DNA of 64,000 bases from Marinomonas sp. KMM3893 (GTDB lineage: Bacteria; Pseudomonadota; Gammaproteobacteria; Pseudomonadales; Marinomonadaceae): positions 62,001 through 126,000 of the forward strand of contig NZ_SJSC01000008.1 in NCBI RefSeq assembly GCF_004352855.1, written 5' to 3'. Made by a program: the position numbers and the translations under genes. Shown here in pieces: positions 8,440 through 17,586 of the stretch. Every line of letters starts with the position of its first letter. Position 1 is the first letter of the stretch. The notes under the pieces were generated by a model. The model searched no databases. It saw only the letters and a program-made list of their open reading frames with translations, and was not told where the DNA came from.

Positions 8440-10737
8440 ATGTTAACCAGCTTTCGGTCGCGGTTAATTGCTTTATTGTTGGGCTTGCTTGCGATGGTTC
8501 AGTTAGGAACTGCAGTGGCGGTGCTTAGCTCGTTAAAAGAAGACAATTACAAGCAAGGCGTTCAGGCGATAGACGTAGCGAAAAATGTGTTTGATCTCTC
8601 GTTAGGCAGCCGAGCGGACCAGTTAACCAAAGGCGTAAAAATTTTAGCGTCAGACTTTGGTTTCAAACAAGCGGTCGCTACTCAAGAGATTGGCACAATT
8701 CGTTCTGTTCTTGCGAATCACGGCGCTCGTATTGGCGCCGATGTGTCTTTGCTTATTGCGCCCGATGGCAAGATTATCGCCGCCACGAAAGAGCTTAATA
8801 TCGACCAGACAGTGACGCGTTTAGTGCAATCCGCACGCCGCTCTGGTGGGGCTGCCATCAACACAATGATTTCGTTTGACGGCCAAGCCTATCAATTGGT
8901 TCTGGTGCCAATTAAAGCCCCGAATACCATTGCTTGGGTGGGCATGACTTTTTTATTGGATAAAAAATTAGCCGAACAAATCAAGGCGGTCACAGGGCTG
9001 GATATTAGCTTTTTAGGCGACACGAATGGTGGGCAAGATTTCTCTGGCTATTCCACCTTGCCCGAGCAAGACAAATACGACTTATTTCAAGAGATACAAG
9101 ATGTTGCTGGCATGTCGGAAAAGCCACAATTTACCAATGCGGATAAATACCTTTCGTTGAGCATTCATTTAACCGCTAAGGATCAATGGGGTGTTTTGCA
9201 TCTGCCTTATAAACCCTGGCTTGAAAGCTACAATCGGGCGCGCAATCAATTGTTGTTGATCTTTACTGGGGCGCTGGCGCTGGCATTGTTGGTTGGTATC
9301 TTACTGGCGAGAAACTTGACCGCGCCGATTGAGCGTTTAGTCGAATTCGCTCGGCAAATTGGTTTGGTCGGCAGCGACGCAAAAGCCCCGGCGGTGACGG
9401 GAGAGTTTTGCGTGCTATCCAATACCATGATGTCGATGCAAAGTTCGATCGCGTTGCGCGAAGAGGAGCTGACCAATCGAGCGTTGCACGATTTGCACAC
9501 TGGATTGTATAACCGAAACGCTGTTGAGCAGCACCTAGCAAGCACGCTGCCTCGTGAAAATGGCTGCTTAGTTCTAGTGGATATTCGTCATTTCAAAGAC
9601 CTTAATAATATGTTGGGGTTTGATAACGGAGATGCATTATTACTCAGTGTGACAGAGCGTTTACTCGGTTGGGCGAGTCACGCTGTGATGCAGGCTCGTA
9701 TCGCGGGAGATCAGTTTTTATTAGTGTTTGAAAGCGACATCACACCTGAGCAATGTCACTCTTTATGCGCCTGTTTTGATCCGGTCTTTATCGTAGAAGG
9801 TTCGGAAGTGCATTTGTCGGTCGCGGTGGGCATTTTGCCTTTTGAAGAAACCATTACCAGCGTCAATGATGCGATGCGCCGTTTGGACATCACCGTTGAC
9901 CGAGCCAAAGAAGAGTCAGCAGGCTTTGCCTTTTACCAAACAGGCCAAGATGAGAGTCATCAGCGCCAGTTGCGCATTATCGGCGATTTATCCACCGCGC
10001 TGGAATCACAGCAAATGTTTGTTGTGTATCAGCCAAAAGTGGGTGTGGCTGGGAAGGATTGTAACGAAGCCGAGGCTTTGGTGCGTTGGCAGCATCCTGA
10101 GTTAGGTTTTATTCCACCCGATGAGTTTATTTCTTTGTTAGAACAGGCTGGCAATATTCAGTTGCTGACCCATTGGGTTATCAACACGGTATTGTCGCAG
10201 TTGCAAGTATGGTGGCGTGATGGGCATAGAATTCGGGTGGCGATTAATTTATCAGCCCATGATTTGGTCAACGAGCAGTTGCCGAAGTTTATTGAGCAGG
10301 CGCTGAAAGAAAACGAATTGCCTGTGGAAGCGTTGGCGTTAGAAGTCACAGAAAGTGCGGTCATGAAAGACCGTAATAAAGTCATTCAAGTACTAAACGG
10401 TTTGCAGTCGTTAGGGATTCATTTAGCGATTGATGATTTTGGCACGGGACAGTCTTCATTGGCGTATTTACGCGAATTGCCGGTCAATGAAGTGAAAATT
10501 GACCGGGCATTTATTCAATACATTGATACCAACAAGGGGGATGAGTTTATTGTGAAAGCATCGATTGAACTATCTCACAGTTTGGGCTTCCAAGTGACCG
10601 CAGAAGGCGCCGAGAATATCGAAGGTGTTGCGCTTCTTGAGCATTATCAATGTGATAAAATACAAGGTTATTATTTTTCTAAACCACTTATGGCAGACGA
10701 TTTTCTACAATGGCAGCAAGCGTTTCAGCCTGCTTAA
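8440..10737 (+). CDS. c-di-GMP phosphodiesterase-type protein: membrane sensor, degenerate GGDEF, intact EAL
   Basis: 765 residues. An N-terminal membrane helix (6-30), a periplasmic Cache-like sensor (35-260) and a second helix (270-290) precede a HAMP-like linker, then GGDEF (350-500) and EAL (515-760) domains. The GGDEF signature reads AGDQF, so diguanylate cyclase activity is unlikely. The EAL domain keeps EALVRW, NLSAHD, EVTES, DDFGTG, EVKIDRAF, AEGAEN and QGYYFSKPL, that is, the metal and catalytic residues, so c-di-GMP hydrolysis is expected. The degenerate GGDEF may instead bind GTP and regulate the EAL domain. Transcribed alone. Confidence 0.9.
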   Translation: MLTSFRSRLIALLLGLLAMVQLGTAVAVLSSLKEDNYKQGVQAIDVAKNVFDLSLGSRADQLTKGVKILASDFGFKQAVATQEIGTIRSVLANHGARIGADVSLLIAPDGKIIAATKELNIDQTVTRLVQSARRSGGAAINTMISFDGQAYQLVLVPIKAPNTIAWVGMTFLLDKKLAEQIKAVTGLDISFLGDTNGGQDFSGYSTLPEQDKYDLFQEIQDVAGMSEKPQFTNADKYLSLSIHLTAKDQWGVLHLPYKPWLESYNRARNQLLLIFTGALALALLVGILLARNLTAPIERLVEFARQIGLVGSDAKAPAVTGEFCVLSNTMMSMQSSIALREEELTNRALHDLHTGLYNRNAVEQHLASTLPRENGCLVLVDIRHFKDLNNMLGFDNGDALLLSVTERLLGWASHAVMQARIAGDQFLLVFESDITPEQCHSLCACFDPVFIVEGSEVHLSVAVGILPFEETITSVNDAMRRLDITVDRAKEESAGFAFYQTGQDESHQRQLRIIGDLSTALESQQMFVVYQPKVGVAGKDCNEAEALVRWQHPELGFIPPDEFISLLEQAGNIQLLTHWVINTVLSQLQVWWRDGHRIRVAINLSAHDLVNEQLPKFIEQALKENELPVEALALEVTESAVMKDRNKVIQVLNGLQSLGIHLAIDDFGTGQSSLAYLRELPVNEVKIDRAFIQYIDTNKGDEFIVKASIELSHSLGFQVTAEGAENIEGVALLEHYQCDKIQGYYFSKPLMADDFLQWQQAFQPA

Positions 10738-10869
10738 CAGATCGTTGTGCCGCCTTGATGGCTGAGCAATCAGGGCGGTTGCTCATAACAACTAGCAAGA
10801 GTAGCAGCGTCTGAGTTGCGCCAATGTGGTTTGGTTGTATTTATTTTTGAGGGCAAGGTAAGTTCGCAT

Positions 10870-11592
10870 ATGTTGTTTCTAATACGCATGATTTTATTAC
10901 TGATTCTGATTATCGGCGTCACCTTATGGGGGCTGGTTTATTGCGCTTTTAGGTTGGGGTCTAAAGATCGGGTTTATCACCTTAGCAAAATTTTTATTCG
11001 AGTCGCGCCCTTGTTTGGTCTATCAGTAGAAGGTCGAATGGCAGATGCCTCAAAGTCGGTTCCTCAAGCTGTGTATGTGTCTAATCATCAAAACAATTTT
11101 GACCTTTTTACTGTGCCTGTGGTGTTTCCTAAAGGCGCTGTGACGGTGGGCAAAAGCTCTTTACGTTGGGTGCCTTTTTTCGGCGCCTTGTATTGGATTA
11201 GCGGCAATATCATGATCAATCGTGAGAACAAAAAGAAGGCCATCGCAACCATCGATCAAGTCGTGGCGGGGATGAAAACCACCGGATTGTCTATTTTTAT
11301 GTTTCCTGAGGGATCTCGCAGCCGAGGTCGAGGTTGGTTACCGTTTAAGCGAGGGGCATTTCATGCGGCGGTACAAGCTGGCGTTCCTATTATTCCCATC
11401 GTGTGCAGTAATACCCACGAACAAGTGAAGGTGAACCGTTGGAGCAATGGCAAAGTGATTGTTGAAATGCTGCCACCGATCAGCACCGAAGGGTTGCATG
11501 AGACCGATGTCGTGCATTTGGTGAAGCAGTGCGAAACGCTCATGCACGAAACAAAACAGCGCCTAGACGACGAGCTCAAGAACAACGCCTAG
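10870..11592 (+). CDS. plsC: 1-acyl-sn-glycerol-3-phosphate acyltransferase (PlsC type)
   Basis: Acylates lysophosphatidic acid to phosphatidic acid at the inner membrane. About 240 residues: an N-terminal membrane helix, the acyltransferase motif NHQNNFD (HX4D) near residue 75, VGKSSLRWVPFFG, and FPEGSRSRG near residue 145. The start at 10870 is preferred over a TTG at 10816; GGTAAG lies upstream and the hydrophobic anchor begins at once. The C-terminus faces the convergent GTPase gene. Confidence 0.92.
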   Translation: MLFLIRMILLLILIIGVTLWGLVYCAFRLGSKDRVYHLSKIFIRVAPLFGLSVEGRMADASKSVPQAVYVSNHQNNFDLFTVPVVFPKGAVTVGKSSLRWVPFFGALYWISGNIMINRENKKKAIATIDQVVAGMKTTGLSIFMFPEGSRSRGRGWLPFKRGAFHAAVQAGVPIIPIVCSNTHEQVKVNRWSNGKVIVEMLPPISTEGLHETDVVHLVKQCETLMHETKQRLDDELKNNA

Positions 11593-11609
11593 ATGACGAG
11601 CGCTGGCTA

Positions 11610-13025
11610 TTAAGCTGTTCTTTTTGGCCAGCTGCTCTGACGCAGCGTGTCGGTGAGCACCTGAATAAGCGCCTGTTTACTCGCGTGGTCAGCAGCCAAT
11701 TCTTGACTCGCCCACTCTGGGTGCTGTTGAGCGTTCTTCCAGATTGGTGTTAACGTCTCGATTAAGCGTTTAACGTGCTTTTCTTGTGCTTCTTTTTTGT
11801 CTGACGCTGTGTTGTTCAGAGCCGCTGTGTCTAAGTAGTAGGCTTGTTGTGATGCGTGTCCTCGTTGGTCAAGGTGACCAATAAGCGCGAGTCCTCGCAA
11901 ACAGAGCACACCCAATGTGGCGGGTTCAACACACAGGTAATGGCGTCCTGTGAGTTTGCTTTTTAAGGTGTCTTTATAGTGACGACTGGTTTGCCAAGAC
12001 GCGCCTAAAATAGCGCCTATAGTGGTGGCGGCACCTAATGATAAACCACCGGTCATCACATCGATTCCAGCCCCAATCGCGGCGCCGGTCATCGCGCTAG
12101 CCCCAGTGTTTAGTCCCCATTCTTTTAACGTGTCTAGAGCAAAAATATCTTGCTGCCAGGCACCACTTTGAATAGAAAAATTATCAGGTAACACATCCTC
12201 TTCTCGAAACGCATATAGCTGTAATAAGGCGCGAATAAATTGGCTTTCCAAGCGTCTGATTTGGTTTTCAAACTCGCTCACATCGGAGGCCAGAGGAGGG
12301 TGTTGAGCGCAGCGTTTACGACTGCTTGCGGCATTGATTTGTAAGTTGGCGAGTAATTCAATGGCGGCGCTTCGACGTGATTGTGCGGCTTCTTCACGGC
12401 TTTTAAGCAGGGCGTCAATGTCGTTGTAATGGTCGGGCATCAAGCTTTGTAGGCTCTGGTAAAGTCGTTTTTCATCTTCGAAGTAAAAGGCGACCGAATC
12501 ATAGCGTACCACCGCATGAAGGTGGCGAGCCGCTAACACTTTTCGCCATGCCTCTAAGTGCGCGCTGGGCGCCGCGCTGAAATTTAGAATCGGTACTATG
12601 GGTTTACTGGCACTGGCGAGCAGTGTCAGTTCGTCGAGGTATTTACCCAATGGTGCTTGGCGGATATCCACCACGTACAGAATGATATCGCAGCGATCCA
12701 ATTGTTTGAGAATTTTAGCCTCTTGCTCAAACTCATCATTGGCTAAGTGGCTCTGGCAAAAAGGGGCGATCCAATCTGCGCCTTGGTAGGCGGCGAATGG
12801 GGCTTTTTGGCGAGCTTCCCAAAGGCCAATAGAATCTTCAAAGCCTGGGGTGTCGGTCAAGGTAAGCAGGGTTTTTCCGGCCAATGTGAGCACCGCGCTT
12901 TCTACATGGCGTGTGGTGCCTGCTTGATTGCTGATTTCACCAAACGATTGTTGGCGCAGCAAGGTACGAATCAAAGAGGTTTTGCCTGTATTTGCATGAC
13001 CCACTACCAAAAGAGAAATCGACAC
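11610..13025 (-). CDS. Era-like GTPase with DUF3482 domain
   Basis: 471 residues. The G domain begins at residue 1 with the P-loop GHANTGKTSLIRTLL (G1), DTPGFED (G3) near residue 58 and a G4 region near residue 145. A C-terminal DUF3482 region follows, with a glycine-rich hydrophobic hairpin (about 305-350) that could insert in the membrane. It starts two bases after the end of the DUF2868 gene. The two families form a conserved pair of unknown function. Confidence 0.85.
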   Translation of the reverse strand: MSISLLVVGHANTGKTSLIRTLLRQQSFGEISNQAGTTRHVESAVLTLAGKTLLTLTDTPGFEDSIGLWEARQKAPFAAYQGADWIAPFCQSHLANDEFEQEAKILKQLDRCDIILYVVDIRQAPLGKYLDELTLLASASKPIVPILNFSAAPSAHLEAWRKVLAARHLHAVVRYDSVAFYFEDEKRLYQSLQSLMPDHYNDIDALLKSREEAAQSRRSAAIELLANLQINAASSRKRCAQHPPLASDVSEFENQIRRLESQFIRALLQLYAFREEDVLPDNFSIQSGAWQQDIFALDTLKEWGLNTGASAMTGAAIGAGIDVMTGGLSLGAATTIGAILGASWQTSRHYKDTLKSKLTGRHYLCVEPATLGVLCLRGLALIGHLDQRGHASQQAYYLDTAALNNTASDKKEAQEKHVKRLIETLTPIWKNAQQHPEWASQELAADHASKQALIQVLTDTLRQSSWPKRTA

Positions 13026-13027
13026 AG

Positions 13028-14422
13028 TTACTCCTTATCATCCATTAGGCGAAAAAGACGCTCTGGATGAATGCCAGATTCCAGCCCTGTACGTTGCCAA
13101 TCGGTGGCAAATGGGGCGCTCTGTCCATTCGCTATGACTAAAGAGACATCAGGGTGTGAGGTGATCGCGTTTAATAAAAAGCGCCGAGAGCCACGATCAG
13201 GGCTGTGCTCGCCATCCACCAGAATGTACATCGGCTGTGGATGAGGTGTTGCTAAAAAGGCGTGTTGTTGGCTGGCATCATTGAGCATGGTGACAAGGCT
13301 GGCTCCGGCGAGGCAAGTTGGCGCGGCTTGGCTCCATTCAAACAATCCCCATACTTGGCTGAGAGCCTCTTGGGGAAGGACGGTTAGTCTAACTTGCTGG
13401 TGAGCATTGGACGCGCTTGTGTGGCGTTGTGTTTTTGCTTTATCGAGCGTTTCTTTATCGATTATGTGGCTATTGGCGTGTTCTTGATAGCGGCGCTCAA
13501 TGGCTTGCTCTTGTGTTGTTTTGGGTAAGGTTACGCGTTTCAAGCGATACATAAGCAGGCTAATAACACCCAGTAAAAGTCGCGGCAATACGCCATACAA
13601 GATTAAGCTGGCGAGCAGTAAGCTAGCCCAGTGCTGTCTGGTGCTGGCGGATTGAGAAATGATGTCGACGCGGCTGGCAAGAATGTCGACTTGATTGGGG
13701 ACTGTGATCCCCAATAAATTTGGCAGAATACTGAGTTGTTGCGTGAGCCAAAGAAACTGTTGGTCGTCTAATAGTGTGGTTTCCCAAACAAAATTGACCT
13801 GATTGGTGAGCAACAGCAGCAGGGTCATAAGAAAGCCCGCGAGTAAATAACTCAGCCAAGCAGTATGTGAAATAGTGCTTAATAGCCAACGATTAGAATG
13901 AGCAGGGCACTGCCAATGCCAAAATGCCGAACTGGTGTCCGTGTTTATATGTGAATACTTACTAATCTTTTGGTTCAGGAATATAAGGGTGCTGAGCACA
14001 ATGCCTTTCGATTGGTTCGATGAACGTCCCAGCGCCAACATACCAATAAACCAGATGGCGAGATTGATTCCATGAAACCCCAGCATGACGATCAGCAACC
14101 AGAAAATATTCACCTTACCAGACGCTGAGACCGCAAAAGCAGGTGGCACAGCCAGCAAACCTAAGACAAAGGTCAGTGCAAAAAGCAGCAACAAACCGCG
14201 CATAAAATAGCGTCTTAATTGCTCCGCTTGCGCTAGGTAACTTTTCTCTTGTGGCGAGGCGCTCAGCGATTGCAGAGCCCCTTTTAAAGTCGCTGCTTGG
14301 TTGGGTAAGCGAAACTGTGTGTTGGATTCCAACCAAGCGGCAATGGATAACTGCGCACGTTGTGAAAGACCTGTTTTTGGTGCGTTAAGTGGATCTGTTT
14401 TGTGTGGCGACGATAAAGACAT
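13028..14422 (-). CDS. DUF2868 family membrane protein
   Basis: 464 residues with a soluble N-terminal part, about four membrane helices (near 70-90, 105-130, 185-210 and 270-295) and a soluble C-terminal domain. It matches DUF2868 in layout and in its partnership with a DUF3482 GTPase immediately downstream. Its start codon abuts the stop of the deaminase gene, so the three genes are one transcript. The role of the pair is not known; a membrane-bound GTPase switch is plausible but is inference. Confidence 0.8.
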   Translation of the reverse strand: MSLSSPHKTDPLNAPKTGLSQRAQLSIAAWLESNTQFRLPNQAATLKGALQSLSASPQEKSYLAQAEQLRRYFMRGLLLLFALTFVLGLLAVPPAFAVSASGKVNIFWLLIVMLGFHGINLAIWFIGMLALGRSSNQSKGIVLSTLIFLNQKISKYSHINTDTSSAFWHWQCPAHSNRWLLSTISHTAWLSYLLAGFLMTLLLLLTNQVNFVWETTLLDDQQFLWLTQQLSILPNLLGITVPNQVDILASRVDIISQSASTRQHWASLLLASLILYGVLPRLLLGVISLLMYRLKRVTLPKTTQEQAIERRYQEHANSHIIDKETLDKAKTQRHTSASNAHQQVRLTVLPQEALSQVWGLFEWSQAAPTCLAGASLVTMLNDASQQHAFLATPHPQPMYILVDGEHSPDRGSRRFLLNAITSHPDVSLVIANGQSAPFATDWQRTGLESGIHPERLFRLMDDKE

Positions 14423-15670
14423 TTACAAGCTGACTCGTTGAGTAACGGTGGAAGGCTGTCGTTGCATCAAAATTTTGCCATGGCGCAGATTCAATAGTAC
14501 CTCACCTTGGTTACGCAGTACGCTGTAATCGTCTTCGCCGCTTAACAAAATAGCATTGGCTGGATGCCCCTCAACAATGCCGTAGTTTTTCAGCTGCATC
14601 AGTTTGGCGCTGTTGTCGGTAATAAAATCCAAAGCACGAACAAAATCGTCATAGCCCATCATTTGGCAGATATGCAGGCCGAAATCCAGCGAGCGTAACA
14701 GCTTGCCATTACCCAGCGAATACCAAGGGTCGAAGATGGAGTCTTGCGCAAGGCCGACGTTCATTCCTGCCGCGGTGAGCTCTTTAACACGGGTTAAGCC
14801 GCGGCGTTTTGGGTAGGAGTCAAAGCGACCCTGCAGATGAATGCTTTCTGTTGGACAAGAGACAAAATGAATGCCGGAATGCTTGAGCAAACGGAATAGC
14901 TTTGAACAGTAGGCGTTATCGTAAGAATGCATCGCGGTTGTGTGACTTGCGGTGACTCGATCGCCAATCCCAGCTTGCATTGCCTCGTGCGCGAGAAACT
15001 CCAAAAAGCGCGAATTTGGATCGTCGATTTCATCGCAATGCACATCCACTAAACGATCGTACTTCAGCGCTAATTGAATCAGGGTTTTAACGGACTTTTC
15101 GCCCAGCTCTCGAGTGTATTCGAAGTGCGGAATTCCACCGACAACGTCGGCACCGATTTCCATGGCTTGTGCCATTAAAGCTTCGCCATTTGGGTAAGAG
15201 TGAATGCCTTCTTGCGGGAAGGCCACCACTTGAATGTCTAATACGTCTTTTAGCTCGTCGCGCAGCTCACATAGGGTGCGCATAGCAATCAGTGAAGGGT
15301 CTGTGGTGTCGATATGAGTGCGAATGTGCTGCACGCCATTGTCGATCAATAAGGCTAAGGTTTCTTTAACGCGGCGGCGAATATCCTCACGGTTGAGCAT
15401 GGGCTTGCGTTGTGACCAGCGCTCGATGCCTTCAAACAAGGTGCCGCTGCGATTCCATTCTGGTTCGCCGGCGGTTAAGGCTGCATCAAGATGAATGTGA
15501 GGCTCTACAAATGGCGCGCACAACAGCTGCCCACGAGCATCAATGTCACCTTCGCTCGCGGCGAGTGACTTGTCTTGCGCGTTAATGGCAGAAAACAGAC
15601 CTTTTTCGATCTCTATGGTATAGAGCTCGGTTTTTTGTCTTAAGCGTGCATTGATGATTCTCATATCCAT
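14423..15670 (-). CDS. codA: CodA-like amidohydrolase (cytosine deaminase family)
   Basis: 415 residues, an amidohydrolase-superfamily deaminase closely resembling E. coli CodA along its whole length: metal ligands in PHIHLD, QIVAFPQEG-type substrate loop (QVVAFPQEGIHSYPNG), VDVHCDEIDD, ASHTTAMHSY and IHLQGRFDSYPKRRG. It should hydrolyse the amino group of cytosine or a related heterocycle. One active-site loop differs: CodA's GHDDVFDPW reads AQDSIFDPW here, keeping the metal Asp but changing the next Asp to Ser. Substrate may therefore be isocytosine, isoguanine or another compound. First gene of an operon with DUF2868 and a GTPase; no codB-type permease is adjacent. An in-frame ATG two codons later is an alternative start. 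Confidence 0.85.
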   Translation of the reverse strand: MDMRIINARLRQKTELYTIEIEKGLFSAINAQDKSLAASEGDIDARGQLLCAPFVEPHIHLDAALTAGEPEWNRSGTLFEGIERWSQRKPMLNREDIRRRVKETLALLIDNGVQHIRTHIDTTDPSLIAMRTLCELRDELKDVLDIQVVAFPQEGIHSYPNGEALMAQAMEIGADVVGGIPHFEYTRELGEKSVKTLIQLALKYDRLVDVHCDEIDDPNSRFLEFLAHEAMQAGIGDRVTASHTTAMHSYDNAYCSKLFRLLKHSGIHFVSCPTESIHLQGRFDSYPKRRGLTRVKELTAAGMNVGLAQDSIFDPWYSLGNGKLLRSLDFGLHICQMMGYDDFVRALDFITDNSAKLMQLKNYGIVEGHPANAILLSGEDDYSVLRNQGEVLLNLRHGKILMQRQPSTVTQRVSL

Positions 15671-15701
15671 ACTCCATTATGCTGACGGTATTTTATTCAG
15701 A

Positions 15702-16193
15702 CTATGCCTTTGTTTTACCTGATGCTTTTGTTAAAGGCAAAGGTGCTGCGGTTTTCACCGTGCGAATGGCGAAATGGCTTTGAATGTCTTTTACGTGAGG
15801 CAAGTATTGTAGTTTTTTTAAAATGCGCTCGTAGTCTTGTAGATCAACCGCCACGACTTCCAAACGGTAATCCGCGCTGCCAGAAACAAGGTGGGCACTG
15901 ATGATGTCGCTGACCTCTAAAATCGCATTTTCAAAAGCGATGTGTTTGTCGTCTGTGTGGCTTTTTAAGCGCACTTCAACAAATACCGTCATTGAAAATC
16001 CGGCTTTTTGGCGATCAATACGAGCGTGATAGCCCTCGATGACGCCCGCGTCTTCTAATTGCTTAACGCGACGTAAACAAGGGGACGGCGAGAGGTGGAT
16101 TTCTTCTGCTAACGCCACATTGGTTAGGCGGCCATCGGATTGAAGATGAGACAGGATTTCAAGATCGGTTTTGTCCATATTGGCATACTTCAT
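15702..16193 (-). CDS. Lrp/AsnC family transcriptional regulator
   Basis: 163 residues: an N-terminal helix-turn-helix (DLEILSHLQSDGRLTNVALAEEIHLSPSPCLRRVKQLEDAGVI, split over residues 9-55) followed by an AsnC ligand-binding (RAM) domain (65-145). It is divergent from the transporter at 16313, with about 120 bases between them, so it probably controls that transporter and itself in response to an amino acid. Confidence 0.9.
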   Translation of the reverse strand: MKYANMDKTDLEILSHLQSDGRLTNVALAEEIHLSPSPCLRRVKQLEDAGVIEGYHARIDRQKAGFSMTVFVEVRLKSHTDDKHIAFENAILEVSDIISAHLVSGSADYRLEVVAVDLQDYERILKKLQYLPHVKDIQSHFAIRTVKTAAPLPLTKASGKTKA

Positions 16194-16312
16194 ATTTTAT
16201 AGATTGTATTAGGGTGTTATATGCTAAAAAGTAGCCTTTTATAAGGGGTAATAGCAAGGACATGCTCACGGTTCTGCACAGATAATGGCGTATCGATTTC
16301 CGTGAGGTGGCT

Positions 16313-17272
16313 ATGTCACAAATATACCTAGAAAAGTCTCAACAAACCGTGGCGGCCGAGCCTCCAAAATACAAACAATACGCGACCGGGTGGGGTTTTC
16401 GCCTTGGCTTATTAGCGGCCTTGGTGAGCATTTTGATTTGGGCATCTTGGTTGGTCAGTATGCGTGCTGGCATGACCAATTCATTAACCGCCTTTGACCT
16501 GGGCATATTGCGTTTTTCGCCACCGGCATTGCTGTTGTGGCCGATTCTTTGGCGCGCTCGCGGGCAAGTAAAAGCGGTATCGCCGCTGCTGTTATTAGGC
16601 ATTATTTGTGGTGCCGGATTACCATTTTTCTATTTAAGCGCCACAGGGCTAAAGTACGCACCAGCGTCCCATGCCGGTTTATTGATCCTCGGCGCCTATC
16701 CGTTTTTTGTCACCTTGTTGGCGGTGCTTTTTTATCAAGAGAAGGTCAGCCCTGCGCGTAAAATTGGCTTGAGTTTTGTGTGTGCAGGCGTCGTGGTATT
16801 AATGGTTTTATCATTGTTTACCGCACCAGCAGGCACCTGGATAGGGGATTTAATGTTGCTGGGCGCCAGTGTTTTCTGGGCTATATATACCGTAAGCCTT
16901 CGCATTGCTGGTTTGCCACCCTTAGTGTCCACCGCGTTAATGGGATTATCGTCCACCGTGATTCTCTTGTTTATGTACGCCACAGGAATGGTGTCTAGCG
17001 GATTGGCAGATGCTTCGTGGGATATGTTAGCAGGACAGATACTGGTGCAAAGTTTGCTGGTGGGATTGCTGACTGGTTTTACCTATGGGTATGCCATTCA
17101 TAAGTTGGGGGCCGAAAACATGGCGGCCATCGGTGCCTTTACGCCAGTTCTCGCTGCGCTTATTGCCATTCCAGTATTAGGCGAGGCCATTACCAGCTAC
17201 GCTATTGTTGGCTTAGTTCTTGTGAGCGTCGGCGTGCTTATCGCCAGTGGCATCTTGAAAAAACGGCCGTGA
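16313..17272 (+). CDS. DMT superfamily transporter (EamA)
   Basis: About 319 residues, ten predicted helices in two EamA repeats (LVSILIWASWLVSMRAGM opening the first, LLGASVFWAIYTVSLRIAG the second). Divergent from an Lrp/AsnC regulator, a frequent pairing for amino-acid exporters; the substrate is inferred only. The ATG at 16313 is preferred to the GTG at 16307 because GAGGT lies at a normal distance. One of three EamA transporters in the window. Confidence 0.86.
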   Translation: MSQIYLEKSQQTVAAEPPKYKQYATGWGFRLGLLAALVSILIWASWLVSMRAGMTNSLTAFDLGILRFSPPALLLWPILWRARGQVKAVSPLLLLGIICGAGLPFFYLSATGLKYAPASHAGLLILGAYPFFVTLLAVLFYQEKVSPARKIGLSFVCAGVVVLMVLSLFTAPAGTWIGDLMLLGASVFWAIYTVSLRIAGLPPLVSTALMGLSSTVILLFMYATGMVSSGLADASWDMLAGQILVQSLLVGLLTGFTYGYAIHKLGAENMAAIGAFTPVLAALIAIPVLGEAITSYAIVGLVLVSVGVLIASGILKKRP

Positions 17273-17340
17273 TCAAACCGCCACTATTACGACTCTATGA
17301 CCGGTAGGCTGGTTAAAGCAATGTCTATCGGGAGGAAATA

Positions 17341-17585
17341 ACTCTGCGTAAATTTGATGCCTTACTTGTATTTATGGTTTCATCCTAGGGTAGGTCAAGG
17401 CTTTAAGGCTCATCAACAAACGGTCGCCAGCGTTTTCTACACCATGCTTAAATGCTAGCGACAAGCGCGTTAACAATGGGGGCAAGGCGAATGCCCTCAA
17501 GATGTTGTGCTGAAAATACTGTCATTGGCTGAAAAAGACATTGATGTGATGGCCGAGCACATCAAAAGTTATCGATGGAGTATTG
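17341..17585 (+). pseudogene. decayed HigA-type antitoxin remnant
   Basis: Two out-of-frame pieces resemble the intact antitoxin at 18886-19188. The codons at 17347 onward give RKFDALL (intact gene: RKFDALCL). Those from 17414 give QQTVASVFYTMLK, a stop, then QWGQGECPQDVVLKILSLAEKDIDVMA, against VKKWEQGESKPRGAALKMLSLAEKNGIEAIA in the intact gene. The spacing between the two pieces is about 14 bases shorter than in the intact gene, and there are two in-frame stops. This is a broken paralogue, not a functional gene. Confidence 0.7.
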
Positions 17586-17586
17586 G

